A DNA stretch of 61,504 nucleotides, taken from IMG/VR virus record IMGVR_UViG_3300022074_000039, positions 1 through 61,504 of that record; one strand, written 5' to 3'. The DNA comes from a virus. The notes beneath the pieces are model-generated. The model ran no database searches and was not told the origin of the DNA. It worked only from the letters and a program-made list of their open reading frames with translations. Shown one piece after another: positions 31,474 through 40,936 of this stretch. Position 1 is the first letter of the stretch. Every line of letters starts with the position of its first letter. The translations under genes were made by a program, and so were the position numbers.

Positions 31474-32775
31474 ATGGACAGAAAGTTTTTCTTCTTTCGT
31501 AGGGAGCCAGAGTCAGAAACCAGTTCATCTTTTTCTGATACGGGTGTAGGGCTGAGCACGGTGGCTATACCATCTGAAAATCTGACGTTTATAACGGCGG
31601 GTAAAAAGAAGGTTACGTTCACATTTAAAGATTGCAACGGATTTGAAGATTCTTTGCTTCAAGAGGGCGAGTCGATCCCAAAAGCAAACATTACTGTATC
31701 GTGTAAAGAAGGAGAGGAAGCTAGCCTTATTGAAAGCGTCATAAACTTTTTGTCTAGAAACACGCCCAAAAACATCATGAAGTTTGATGTGGTTGCTGGT
31801 GAGTCTACTTTCAATCAAGCTGTAGTCGATAACATTAGCGACGTGACCTCTGTCATCCCTGCTAATCCTGTCAACACCTTTACTAAAGAGGTTTCATTGG
31901 GTGAAACCAAGCTGAAGTTTCAAAATACTATAGCTGGTATTACGTTTCCTGGAGAGTTGCCTGTATTAGATTTTAACCACGAGCTTATTTCTGGAATAGC
32001 AGAAGGCGGTGGTGCAATTAGCTCAATACCAAATGCAGGCACGGCTGCTGTAGATACTGGTAATTTTACTTTTGTAAGCAGCGGTGTATTTGGCCCCTCT
32101 GACGAAAGCTCTCTAAAAGAAAAGGCTGTCACTATTGGATCTACCGCTAGATTTAAGATGGCGTCTAATCTTAATGTTACCTCAGGGGATTACACGGTTT
32201 ATGCAGCTATTAATTTTGGCTCTTTTACTGATTCTAATTTATACGGTATAGGCGTTTTATATTCAGATTCTGCTGGAGAGTGTTTTGGGTTTGGCGGCAG
32301 ACATAAAAACAATGGTGCTATTAATCAAGGTAATGATGAGTTAATTTCAAGAAGAGACGTGTTTTCTGTCAGGCATGCTGGGATCACTGGTATAGCTCCC
32401 TTTGCAAGCACTGTTTCTACTGAAGACGGAACTAAATCTACCCGAATACCAGATTCAAATGTAGATGCTAGCAATTACGATGCGAATCACGTATTTATCA
32501 TAAGAAGAGATAAAAACTTCAATATATTTCTTCACGATAGAAGCGGAAATATTATATCTAAGATACCTGCTAAAACAAACATAACCGACCCTTCTCTGGT
32601 GGCTTCTTCACCAGGAAGAACGGATGGAGATTTTGTTGTTAATGGTGTAGGTTCAATAAGGAACAACATAGGTAGGTTTTACTTAAACAGGTTTGGAATT
32701 ATAAGTAGCGACATTGGTGCAAACAACGCTGCCAACCTGGCAAAGCAACTACACAAGTTTTACGGCACAAAATAG
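31474..32775 (+). CDS. Structural protein with LamG-like C-terminal domain
   Basis: A 433-residue protein. The N-terminal part is strand-rich; the C-terminal part (residues ~220-433: YTVYAAINFGSFTDSNLYGI, FIIRRDKNFNIFLHDRSGNI, GRFYLNRFGIISSDIGANNA) resembles laminin-G/concanavalin-like lectin domains used by virions to bind glycans. Own terminator before and leaderless promoter. A head spike or fibre is plausible. Confidence 0.6.
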   Translation: MDRKFFFFRREPESETSSSFSDTGVGLSTVAIPSENLTFITAGKKKVTFTFKDCNGFEDSLLQEGESIPKANITVSCKEGEEASLIESVINFLSRNTPKNIMKFDVVAGESTFNQAVVDNISDVTSVIPANPVNTFTKEVSLGETKLKFQNTIAGITFPGELPVLDFNHELISGIAEGGGAISSIPNAGTAAVDTGNFTFVSSGVFGPSDESSLKEKAVTIGSTARFKMASNLNVTSGDYTVYAAINFGSFTDSNLYGIGVLYSDSAGECFGFGGRHKNNGAINQGNDELISRRDVFSVRHAGITGIAPFASTVSTEDGTKSTRIPDSNVDASNYDANHVFIIRRDKNFNIFLHDRSGNIISKIPAKTNITDPSLVASSPGRTDGDFVVNGVGSIRNNIGRFYLNRFGIISSDIGANNAANLAKQLHKFYGTK

Positions 32776-32792
32776 CTGCCTTTTGTTTTTTG

Positions 32793-32800
32793 TATATTTG
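32793..32800 (+). promoter_or_regulatory. -7 box TATATTTG, 4 bases before ATG
   Basis: TATATTTG then TGTT then ATG (32805). Because the box itself lies in the frame upstream, the ATG rather than an upstream TTG is the start of the next gene. Confidence 0.65.
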
Positions 32801-32804
32801 TGTT

Positions 32805-33584
32805 ATGGTAAGCGTAATACAAGTATATAATGCTTTGAAGGACCTAATGAATAAGGAGCAGAAGGGTTTTATCACCCCTGCTGTATTTAATTCGTTTGCC
32901 CCACTTGCTCAAATCAATATATACAACGAGATATTCTCTGAGCTCATAACTTCTAAGCGGCTGTCTCGTCAAAACTTCGATCCAGGTGGCAATGTATCTC
33001 AAAGAAAGCAAAAGCTAGAGGATCTGTCATTTTTTGTTAGAAGAGAGACGATTAGTGTTGGGAGTGCATTTGATGCAGACGAAACAATTTCTATATCTGG
33101 CTTAAGTCCAGATAGCTTTCAAAAGCCTGACGACTTATCAAAGATCATATCTATATCTGCTGTTGCCACAACAGATGAGAATGTTCTTATCGATATCAAC
33201 CCCTGTGAAATAGTTTACAATCCAGCGGATTTAGATAATCTTTTGGTGAGCAATTTGTCTTCACCAACCAATATGTTTCCTGTTGCGTTTGTGTCTAACA
33301 CTACAATAGAGCTGTTCCCAGAGGATGCAAGTGGGGACATAGAAATAACGTACTACGCCAAGCCCACCTCTTTTAATGCTGATGGAGGGATTGAATCTGG
33401 TCAACCAAACATAGATGTGCTTTTAGTCGGAGGCACAGAGCTTCCTGGGCCTTCAAGTAGAAACTTTATGTTGCCTGCTCACTACTTAAATGAAGTAGTT
33501 GTAGAAATGGCTAAGCTAGTAGGGGTTAGATTAAGAGATCCCAATGTAACAGTATTTGCAACGAGAGAAGAAGCTTCTGAATAA
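32805..33584 (+). CDS. Putative head-tail connector/adaptor protein (259 aa)
   Basis: Starts MVSVIQVYNALKDLMNKEQK; mostly helical N-terminus (residues ~10-60) then a strand-rich middle (TIELFPEDASGDIEITYYAK) and helical end (HYLNEVVVEMAKLVGVRLRD). Helices plus a beta insert is the pattern of head completion or adaptor proteins in podoviruses. Stop overlaps next start (TAATGG). Confidence 0.55.
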   Translation: MVSVIQVYNALKDLMNKEQKGFITPAVFNSFAPLAQINIYNEIFSELITSKRLSRQNFDPGGNVSQRKQKLEDLSFFVRRETISVGSAFDADETISISGLSPDSFQKPDDLSKIISISAVATTDENVLIDINPCEIVYNPADLDNLLVSNLSSPTNMFPVAFVSNTTIELFPEDASGDIEITYYAKPTSFNADGGIESGQPNIDVLLVGGTELPGPSSRNFMLPAHYLNEVVVEMAKLVGVRLRDPNVTVFATREEASE

Positions 33585-34492
33585 TGGCACAGCATAAAGT
33601 AAAACTTAGTCAAGTCATTGGTGATTTTAAACTCACGATGGACGGAGATGATTACGCTAGTAACGTCTCTGATGTGGCGCTCAGAAACTTTGCTTTGAGA
33701 GGGGTGAGAGAAATAGGTTTTGATTTAGGCAAAAAAATCAAATCTATAAAGCTTCCGATTGCTTCAAACAATAGCGTTGCTCTGCCCAACGACTTTGTAG
33801 ATATGTCTAAAATTGGCATTGTAGACACGGATGGGGTGTTGAGGGTGTTTGGCAATAATAAGTACATCAACTACTCTCGCAAGTATTCTGCCAATGCTGA
33901 TGGCGTTGCAACAGTTCTTTCGATAGACAATCAATACGTAACACCTACTGATTTATCAGAATCTGGTTCTGATAGCACATCGATTTACGATGGTGGTGAT
34001 CATGCGATTGCCAGCAACAAAGTTTTAGATACGGAATCTAGCAAGGGGTCTACTACTGGTGCTTCTGACGATCCAGATGCTGGCGACCTGAGCTTCTATA
34101 TATTTGAAAACTATCTGTACCAGGGCGGAACAGGCAGGCTTTATGGCTTTGGAGGGGGGCATACGCCAGGCGAGTACAGGCTAAATCTTGATGAGAACAG
34201 AATCGAGATAGACACCAATAACGACTACACGGAAGTGGTGTTAGAGTATGTGGCTGATGAAGCTAGGTCGGTAGACCCTGAGGTCCACGCATATGCAGAA
34301 GAAGCCCTGAGGTCTTACATGTACTACAAGATCGTAGAAAGAAAGGCATCTGTTCCGTCTAACGAAAAAGCTAGAGCTAGGGCAGAGTATTACAACGAGA
34401 GAAGAAAGGCCAACGCTAGACTCAGCAACTTCACAAAAGAAGAAGCACTTAAGACGATTCGTAAAAACTTTATGCAAGCACCTAAGTACTGA
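33584..34492 (+). CDS. Tail tube/ring-type connector protein (302 aa)
   Basis: N-terminal helical/strand part (VIGDFKLTMDGDDYASNVSD, RNFALRGVREIGFDLGKKIK), central Gly-rich beta region, and a C-terminal helical bundle: EEALRSYMYYKIVERKASVP followed by basic ARAEYYNERRKANARL and a KTIRKNFMQAPKY end. This architecture resembles podoviral gp4-type/TTP-A-like connector rings and crAss-like ring proteins. Family recalled by pattern, not searched. Confidence 0.6.
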   Translation: MAQHKVKLSQVIGDFKLTMDGDDYASNVSDVALRNFALRGVREIGFDLGKKIKSIKLPIASNNSVALPNDFVDMSKIGIVDTDGVLRVFGNNKYINYSRKYSANADGVATVLSIDNQYVTPTDLSESGSDSTSIYDGGDHAIASNKVLDTESSKGSTTGASDDPDAGDLSFYIFENYLYQGGTGRLYGFGGGHTPGEYRLNLDENRIEIDTNNDYTEVVLEYVADEARSVDPEVHAYAEEALRSYMYYKIVERKASVPSNEKARARAEYYNERRKANARLSNFTKEEALKTIRKNFMQAPKY

Positions 34493-36264
34493 TGCCGATA
34501 GATAAGATTACACCTAGGCAGCTTGATTCTGATGCGGACTCAAAGCTGGTCAAGAAGTCGTCTTTTCTAGACGCTTTGAACCTGTATTCTGGCGATTCAG
34601 AAGAAGGGAATAGAGGGGTGCTTAAAAATATCAAGGGCAACAAGGAGTTGGAATATGGCCCCGTACGGCCCTTTGAAGGCTCAAGGATTGTGGGCAGCGT
34701 AACGGATAAAAAAACAGACATAGTATATCTTTTTGTTTTTGCTTCAGATCCAACTTATCATGGCGTTTGGGCTTATGACTCTAGAGGAATTCTTGCGGGT
34801 GATGGTATAGAAATAGTTAGGTGCATATACAGAAGCAATCAGTTCAATTTTCCTTCTCAGGGTTTTGTAAAAGGAGATGTGGTTCACATCAACAAAAAAA
34901 CCCTGAATAGCGATGATCCTGACTTAGAGAAAGACGCTATACTATACTTTACAGACAACGTCAATGAACCAAGAAAGTTAAATGTATACCGAGCATATGA
35001 CTTTGTGATTGGTACAAATAACATACACGGGTATACTGGAACACAAGAGGAAATATATGACGAAGCAGACTTCATAACTGCCTGTCCTAAAGCGCCCGTA
35101 GAGCCGATAACTTTTTCGTTCTCTAACGACAGCTCCAGAAAAACAAGCAACTTCAAGACCGAGCCTGGCTTCCAGTTTGCGTATCAGAACGTGTATCAAG
35201 ACGGCTTTGAGTCAGCAATATCCTGCTACTCTGATATAGCCTTTCCGCCTACAATTATTGGTCAGGGAGCTCAACAGGTAGATCACTCTTTGTTCAATCA
35301 ATGCGACCTAGTGATTCCAGCCCAGGGCAAGGAGATAGCAAAGGTGAAGATCTTAGCGCGTAAGGGCAATACATTTAACTTCTTTGTCATAGATGAGGTA
35401 GACGTTGTGCCAGGTGTGGCAACGACATTTCCATTTAGAAATGACAGAATTACTAAAGGTGTCCCTGAGTCAGAAGTAAATAAGCAGTTTGACAACTTGC
35501 CAAGAAAGGCGCAGTCACAAACTGTGGCTTCTAACAGGCTTATGTACGGCAACTATCTAGACGGGTACGACAACGTAACAACTTCATGTATTGCCACTTT
35601 GCAGTATGCCGACAGGCCAAAAGACTTCGTTGATTTGAACATCAAAGTGAAGCCTGCTTTGAGCTTGCACGGAGTGGGTCAGAAATCAACTGGATTCGAA
35701 TTAGACCTCTCTGAGATCCCTGATGTTTACAGCGCAGGAGACACTGTGAACTTTACGATTACTATAGCTCCAGAAGGCAACTGGCATCTTTACAATTTCT
35801 CAGGCAACGAAACTTCTTACCATCAGACAAGATTGGTTGGAGCTGTAGAACAAGAGGCCCCCGATGGGCTAATAGATGGCATCAATGAAGAAATAGGGCT
35901 TTTCGTTCAAGAGGCTGGTACGGCTGGAGAGGCTTATCTCGCTGATAATGATTTTGCTTTTGGTAGCGGAGGAGGTGTAAATAATTCAACGCAAGTAACG
36001 TGGAAATCAGGAGGTGGTAATGTAGATGTAGATGGGGATACAACTCTCGCTGTATATGGAAGCAGCGCAGGTGCGCCTTTGATACTGAAAGGTGCGCCAG
36101 TTACCTTTACTGCTAACTTTAGTTTTGGGGTTGACTACCCTGATGGCGGAAGAAATGCAGTCGCTAGGGCTATAAGTTTGATTATATCGCCAGGTCCAGG
36201 CAGCGGGGCCGAAGACGATGCTGGAGGCGATGGAGACTTTACAGAAAACGGAGATAACGTATAG
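34492..36264 (+). CDS. Tail stabilisation-type protein (590 aa)
   Basis: Starts MPIDKITPRQLDSDADSKLV (one base overlap with previous stop). Features: LNLYSGDSEEGNRGVLKNIK, IVGSVTDKKTDIVYLFVFAS, then beta-propeller-like strands and a central RKTSNFKTEPGFQFAYQNVY. The opening parts resemble podovirus/crAss-like tail stabilisation proteins analogous to P22 gp10. The Asp/Gly-rich C-terminus is low complexity. Forms part of the short-tail tube assembly with the next two genes. Confidence 0.6.
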   Translation: MPIDKITPRQLDSDADSKLVKKSSFLDALNLYSGDSEEGNRGVLKNIKGNKELEYGPVRPFEGSRIVGSVTDKKTDIVYLFVFASDPTYHGVWAYDSRGILAGDGIEIVRCIYRSNQFNFPSQGFVKGDVVHINKKTLNSDDPDLEKDAILYFTDNVNEPRKLNVYRAYDFVIGTNNIHGYTGTQEEIYDEADFITACPKAPVEPITFSFSNDSSRKTSNFKTEPGFQFAYQNVYQDGFESAISCYSDIAFPPTIIGQGAQQVDHSLFNQCDLVIPAQGKEIAKVKILARKGNTFNFFVIDEVDVVPGVATTFPFRNDRITKGVPESEVNKQFDNLPRKAQSQTVASNRLMYGNYLDGYDNVTTSCIATLQYADRPKDFVDLNIKVKPALSLHGVGQKSTGFELDLSEIPDVYSAGDTVNFTITIAPEGNWHLYNFSGNETSYHQTRLVGAVEQEAPDGLIDGINEEIGLFVQEAGTAGEAYLADNDFAFGSGGGVNNSTQVTWKSGGGNVDVDGDTTLAVYGSSAGAPLILKGAPVTFTANFSFGVDYPDGGRNAVARAISLIISPGPGSGAEDDAGGDGDFTENGDNV

Positions 36265-36267
36265 GCT

Positions 36268-39200
36268 ATGGCGCAACTTACTGATCAAGAAATACAAAAT
36301 CTCATAAACAATGATGAGATAATTGGAGCAACAGAAGATGGCGTTTCAAAAATAGTTTTGCAGCCTAACGGCCACCGATCTATTTCTGAGGTGAGCGTTA
36401 ACATCCCTCTGTCCGACGGCCAGATAATACCTCAAAGCCGTATTGCTGACCCCAATGACGAGACTAGCCCTCTGTCTAAACTTATTGTCGCCGTCCAGGA
36501 ACAAGGCGCTAGCCCAGTTGACCCAGAATCGATGGTGCCTATAGGCTTTTTCATAGTCAATGAATATAAAGCTGACTTTGATCTTGAGATAACAAATGAA
36601 GATGTAACAAGGCCAAGGTTCATTATAGCTATAGATAGGTTGTTTGATGTTCAAACTGTTACCTGTTTGCATGCTCCTCCCAATCAATTCGTTAATAATT
36701 TAAATACTGATGAGTTTGTTCTTGGATCTCCAGTTACAGAGAATTTGGGGTGGATTGTCTTGACTCGTCCGACAGCAGAAGCTTTATTCAATGGTATTCT
36801 TGCGGGAGAATCTTACACCTTAAACACTTTTTTAAGTGAGACGGGTGTAGGCACATACCTTGAGACGTTACTCACTACCCCATTTAATTTAGACGTTGAA
36901 GGAATTGATAGTTCATTAGACACATTGCCTAATTATTTGCGTCAAGTTGGTTATTTAGATGCTTTTAATTTAGTTGCCTTGACTGGATCAGACGCTCCAT
37001 CTTCTTTTTCTTTGTTAGACGGTGAGGGTGGTCCAGGAGGCGGCAGGGCAAGGGGTGTGGTGCAGCATACCAATGAGGAGGGCGAGCTGGTTGATGTCGG
37101 TCAGGTTGATTTCGATGATGCCCTTATGTTTAATCAGGGTTCGGTAACGGTAAACCCAGATCCCGATTACACGGGAAATGAGGCCAATAACAGGTACGAA
37201 AGCTTGTTTTTTTACACTGGCACAAAAAGCGTTTTGTTCAAAAAAGATCTCTCTGATGGAGTTAGCTTTAGGTATCAATCTTCTCTTCCTCAAATAAACA
37301 GGAGAAATGTTGAAGTAGGAAGTGGCGACACCGTTTCATTATTTCCCCTTAACGGTACAGAAGGTGAGTTGCCTGAATTCCCGCCTGGTCAAATTGCTGT
37401 GGGTATTGTAGATTTTAAGAGGCTTCACTCTTTCGCTGAAATATCTACGCTTCTTTTCTTTATAAACAACAGGAACATAGAGGATAGGTCGTTCAAGACT
37501 AACGCGAACCACGACTTCGGAATCATATACTACGATCAAAGGGGCAGGCATGGCTTTGTAAATCCTTTGGTGACTACGTATGTACCTGGGTACTCAAATG
37601 ATGAAAGGCAAGGCCCTCCTGGCTCTGTATCTGTAGAACTACAGCTCAACCATACTCCTCCAGACTGGGCACACAATTACAAGATTGCGTACTCTAGAAA
37701 TACTAGCGTAGGAAACTTCGTGCAGTATTCTTCTGGTGGCGCTTTTATCCAAGAGATACAGGATCAAGAAATTTCTGAATCAAACCAGAACATCTATGTG
37801 TCTCTTAATTACTTGCAGCAGCACCCTATATCTTACTCTACTGCTTACGGAGCAAGAGGCATTGATGGCGGGCTAAATATCTACAAGTATCAAGAGGGCG
37901 ATAGGCTGAGAGTTATATCTTTTGATAACGGAGGAAACGAAAATAGAGAATACGTTCCTTCTAGCTTTGAGTTCGAGGTGGTTGATTACAGAATACTAGA
38001 GGACAACGTAGATAATCCTTTGGCAAATGTGCCTGTTCCTACGAATCAACTTGGAGCTTTTGTTGTTTTGAAAAATAACCCCTCGGCATATGGATTTAAC
38101 TATTCTGCTGTTTCGGCATTGTCAGACAATTGGGGGAAGAACTGCATCTTTGAGCTGTACAGCCCCTTGAAGTCTGCCGAAGAAGAGGATAGGATCTACT
38201 ATGAAATCGGTAGCACTGGAGCTGTGCAGTATAACGCTGACGCTACGGCCCTCGTTCACGAGCCTCAAACTATTACGCTAACAAAGGGTGATGTGTGGTT
38301 TAGAAAGGTGCCTGTCAACGTAAGAGAGTTTTCTTCTGGTCAATTCAACGACTTAATTTTTGACCAAGATGGAGAGATAGGTAACCCCACACCCAACTTC
38401 AAGTCTGTTTACCTAGAGACCATGTCGGTTAGCGATCTTTTCAGATCTAACTCGCACTCTATAGGCAGGCCAAACGTAGTATCTGAGTCGGCTGGACAGG
38501 TAATTAGAGAGTCATCAATCACTTACTCTGATCCTACCGACCCTTCGTCAAAGAAGCCTAAGTTTTCTTCCTTTAATCTGTTCAATATAAACTTCAAGGA
38601 TCTGCCTGAGGTGTATGGCAACCTGACGTATCTCGCAAACTTCGGTGAGTTCCTGGTTGCGCTACAGAAAGACAAGGTAAGCCTAGTCCCCTTGAATAGA
38701 AACGTACTGTCTGACGCTTCAGGTGGGCAAAATATCATCGCTTCAAAAGAGATATTGGGCAGTGCAATCTTTGTAGATGAAGAGAAAGGCTCTGATTCTC
38801 CAAGCTCCGTAATCGAGATAGATAGCAAGATATACTTTGGTAGCACGGGATCTTTTTCTATTTGCAAAATGGAGAAGTCCAAAAGAGGCTTACTTACTAT
38901 TTCTGATAAGAACGTAACTGCTCTAATTAGAGATGAGATAATCGCAAAGCAGGGAGGGGCTGGCGTGGTTAGGCTGGTGGGCGGATACGATCCCCTAAAA
39001 GAAGAGTACCTCATAACTATTTTATCTGTTGAAGAGATATCATTTGATGACGGCACTAATCCGCAACTTGTTGAACAACCAGGAGGTCCTGTTCAAGACC
39101 CTGGCCCACAGATAGCGGATAGCTTGATTGTTCCAGACTCCAACCTAGACGGTGTTATAACCATCGAGGATCTATTGGCTCTTGAGCTTTATCCGCCTTT

Positions 39201-39966
39201 GATTACGATAGATGCGCTGGAAGAAAATGGCTTTACTGTTTTGGTTGAGGGCCAAGTAGCGGTTGACCCAGACGCAACGGTAGAGGACCTTATAGAAGCG
39301 GGCTTGCTTACCGTTGCAGATATTTTGAATTCTGGCGTGATAGATGTAGAAGACCTATTAGTTGAGGGTCAAGTAGTAGTGGATGACCCAACCCTGGTTG
39401 CTAATCCAGGCGACTTTATTGTCCCAGACCTGAACGAAGATGGTGAGCTTACTATTAATGAGATACCTGGAATAAATGCTGAGAATTTTGTAACTCAGGC
39501 TGCATCTTATTTGAATAATCAAGTAGGCACATTTGAGGTGTTTATGCAATTGTTTGACGCTTTAGGAATAGACATCAATGATGTCGCTGAGGAGTTAGGT
39601 GTAGAAGTTGGTGGCGGACTGACAAGTTCAATCACAGACCTCAATCAGGATTCAGTTATTAGCGTAAACGAAGCGCTTGATTTTGCCTCTGATAAAAAAG
39701 TAATTAGCGCCCTTATCCAAAAGCTTTCTTCTCCCTCGCAATCTGTTAGTGGCGACAATCTAGATGGAGAGCTGGTAGATTTGGGAGATATTAGAAGCCT
39801 TTTGTTAAAGCTAAAAGCAATAGACTTAAATACTTTAAAAAAATTGCTTAGCGATTCTAACGTCGATAGTCTTACTGGCACTGATGATTTGCTTACCATA
39901 TTGGCAAACTATGGTCAATATACAACCGACCTTGACTTAGGTGTAACATTTGATCCAGACGAATAA
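36268..39966 (+). CDS. Large tail protein with dockerin/EF-hand-like repeats
   Basis: A 1232-residue protein; N-terminal QEIQNLINNDEIIGATEDGV, many beta segments (RRNVEVGSGDTVSLFPLNGT, VSVELQLNHTPPDWAHNYKI). Near the C-terminus (residues ~950-1150) are several calcium-binding loops of the D-x-N-x-D-G-x-x-T-I-x-E type (VPDSNLDGVITIEDL, VPDLNEDGELTINEI, TDLNQDSVISVNEAL) like dockerin/EF-hand repeats. It likely builds the short tail with the 34492 and 39966 proteins; the calcium loops may set stability or trigger steps. Confidence 0.6.
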   Translation: MAQLTDQEIQNLINNDEIIGATEDGVSKIVLQPNGHRSISEVSVNIPLSDGQIIPQSRIADPNDETSPLSKLIVAVQEQGASPVDPESMVPIGFFIVNEYKADFDLEITNEDVTRPRFIIAIDRLFDVQTVTCLHAPPNQFVNNLNTDEFVLGSPVTENLGWIVLTRPTAEALFNGILAGESYTLNTFLSETGVGTYLETLLTTPFNLDVEGIDSSLDTLPNYLRQVGYLDAFNLVALTGSDAPSSFSLLDGEGGPGGGRARGVVQHTNEEGELVDVGQVDFDDALMFNQGSVTVNPDPDYTGNEANNRYESLFFYTGTKSVLFKKDLSDGVSFRYQSSLPQINRRNVEVGSGDTVSLFPLNGTEGELPEFPPGQIAVGIVDFKRLHSFAEISTLLFFINNRNIEDRSFKTNANHDFGIIYYDQRGRHGFVNPLVTTYVPGYSNDERQGPPGSVSVELQLNHTPPDWAHNYKIAYSRNTSVGNFVQYSSGGAFIQEIQDQEISESNQNIYVSLNYLQQHPISYSTAYGARGIDGGLNIYKYQEGDRLRVISFDNGGNENREYVPSSFEFEVVDYRILEDNVDNPLANVPVPTNQLGAFVVLKNNPSAYGFNYSAVSALSDNWGKNCIFELYSPLKSAEEEDRIYYEIGSTGAVQYNADATALVHEPQTITLTKGDVWFRKVPVNVREFSSGQFNDLIFDQDGEIGNPTPNFKSVYLETMSVSDLFRSNSHSIGRPNVVSESAGQVIRESSITYSDPTDPSSKKPKFSSFNLFNINFKDLPEVYGNLTYLANFGEFLVALQKDKVSLVPLNRNVLSDASGGQNIIASKEILGSAIFVDEEKGSDSPSSVIEIDSKIYFGSTGSFSICKMEKSKRGLLTISDKNVTALIRDEIIAKQGGAGVVRLVGGYDPLKEEYLITILSVEEISFDDGTNPQLVEQPGGPVQDPGPQIADSLIVPDSNLDGVITIEDLLALELYPPLITIDALEENGFTVLVEGQVAVDPDATVEDLIEAGLLTVADILNSGVIDVEDLLVEGQVVVDDPTLVANPGDFIVPDLNEDGELTINEIPGINAENFVTQAASYLNNQVGTFEVFMQLFDALGIDINDVAEELGVEVGGGLTSSITDLNQDSVISVNEALDFASDKKVISALIQKLSSPSQSVSGDNLDGELVDLGDIRSLLLKLKAIDLNTLKKLLSDSNVDSLTGTDDLLTILANYGQYTTDLDLGVTFDPDE

Positions 39967-40925
39967 TGACCATAGCATACTCAGACAAATACAATTTGTG
40001 GACCACCAGGTACAGCTTTGAGCCTACCTGCTATGGCACCGTAGGGAACACCATGATTTCGTCAAAAGAAAATGGTATATACAAGCACGACGTCAACGAG
40101 ATTAGGTGTAACTTTTATGGCGATAGCTTAGGTTGTAGCCTTGAAGTCGCTTCGAATCGAGACCCTTCTGCCATCAAGTCGTTTAACTCAATCTCTTTAG
40201 AAACCAACAGTCCCGATTGGACGGCAACTGTATTTACGAATGATGAATACAGCTCAGCGAGTCAAGAAGCGCCTGTCGGTAATTTAAACCCCGTCAGCGG
40301 CCGTAGTTTTAGATCTAGAGAGGGCTTTCAATATGCTGCAATACGTAGAGACACAAAGAACTCAACTAAAAATATTTTTTCTATAGGTCAAAGAGTTTCT
40401 AGTGTAGATGTCATTGGGCTCGAACAAACAATTGCGACTGTTAGGCTCAACTATAACTCTAGCATACCGCCTAATATTCCCCATACTACTAATTTGCTTA
40501 ACAATACTTCGGTAAAAACTATTGAGGGTGCGGTAGGATCAGAGCAATTAGTCAATGTCATAGAGGGTGCTACCATGAAAGCTGTTGGTTTGGGGGATCG
40601 TAGCCTTACGGTTCAATTCCCAAACAACAATTTCTATTATAATGAAGATTCTATTGACGCTATTTTTCTTCCAGAAGATGATGGTGTTTCCTTGGGTTTA
40701 ATTTTAGTTGTTGAGTCTACTTCTGCCTTAAATGGAGACAAAATGAGGGGGCCATATGCAAGAGTATCGTTAAGCACTACTACTACCGAGGCTATTGAGC
40801 TGCATGCCATAAACTTGGACTACAGCCTTTCTCATTTGGACGCTAGCTTGAGTCAAAATGTTACAAAAAAGAAGCAGTCAGCCCAGCAGCCGCGCAGTAA
40901 TTCACGTTTAAGTCAAAATCGTTAA
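39966..40925 (+). CDS. Tail protein, continuation of stabilisation module (319 aa)
   Basis: Starts MTIAYSDKYNLWTTRYSFEP with GTVGNTMISSKENGIYKHDV, a pattern that in crAss-like and similar phages belongs to the C-terminal part of stabilisation proteins. Remaining strands (LGLILVVESTSALNGDKMRG, SLSTTTTEAIELHAINLDYS) are beta-rich; Ser/Gln tail is low complexity. Overlaps the previous stop by 1 base and its own TAA starts the next promoter box. Confidence 0.6.
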   Translation: MTIAYSDKYNLWTTRYSFEPTCYGTVGNTMISSKENGIYKHDVNEIRCNFYGDSLGCSLEVASNRDPSAIKSFNSISLETNSPDWTATVFTNDEYSSASQEAPVGNLNPVSGRSFRSREGFQYAAIRRDTKNSTKNIFSIGQRVSSVDVIGLEQTIATVRLNYNSSIPPNIPHTTNLLNNTSVKTIEGAVGSEQLVNVIEGATMKAVGLGDRSLTVQFPNNNFYYNEDSIDAIFLPEDDGVSLGLILVVESTSALNGDKMRGPYARVSLSTTTTEAIELHAINLDYSLSHLDASLSQNVTKKKQSAQQPRSNSRLSQNR

Positions 40926-40930
40926 ATTTG
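40923..40930 (+). promoter_or_regulatory. -7 box TAAATTTG overlapping a stop codon
   Basis: TAAATTTG whose first three bases are the TAA stop of the previous gene, 6 bases before the ATG at 40937. Another closely spaced box and a likely near-leaderless start for the internal virion operon. Confidence 0.5.
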
Positions 40931-40936
40931 TAAATC

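Noticed and set aside
32790-32804. Upstream TTG start for the connector gene
   Set aside because: This stretch is the TATATTTG promoter box itself; the ATG at 32805 is the plausible start.
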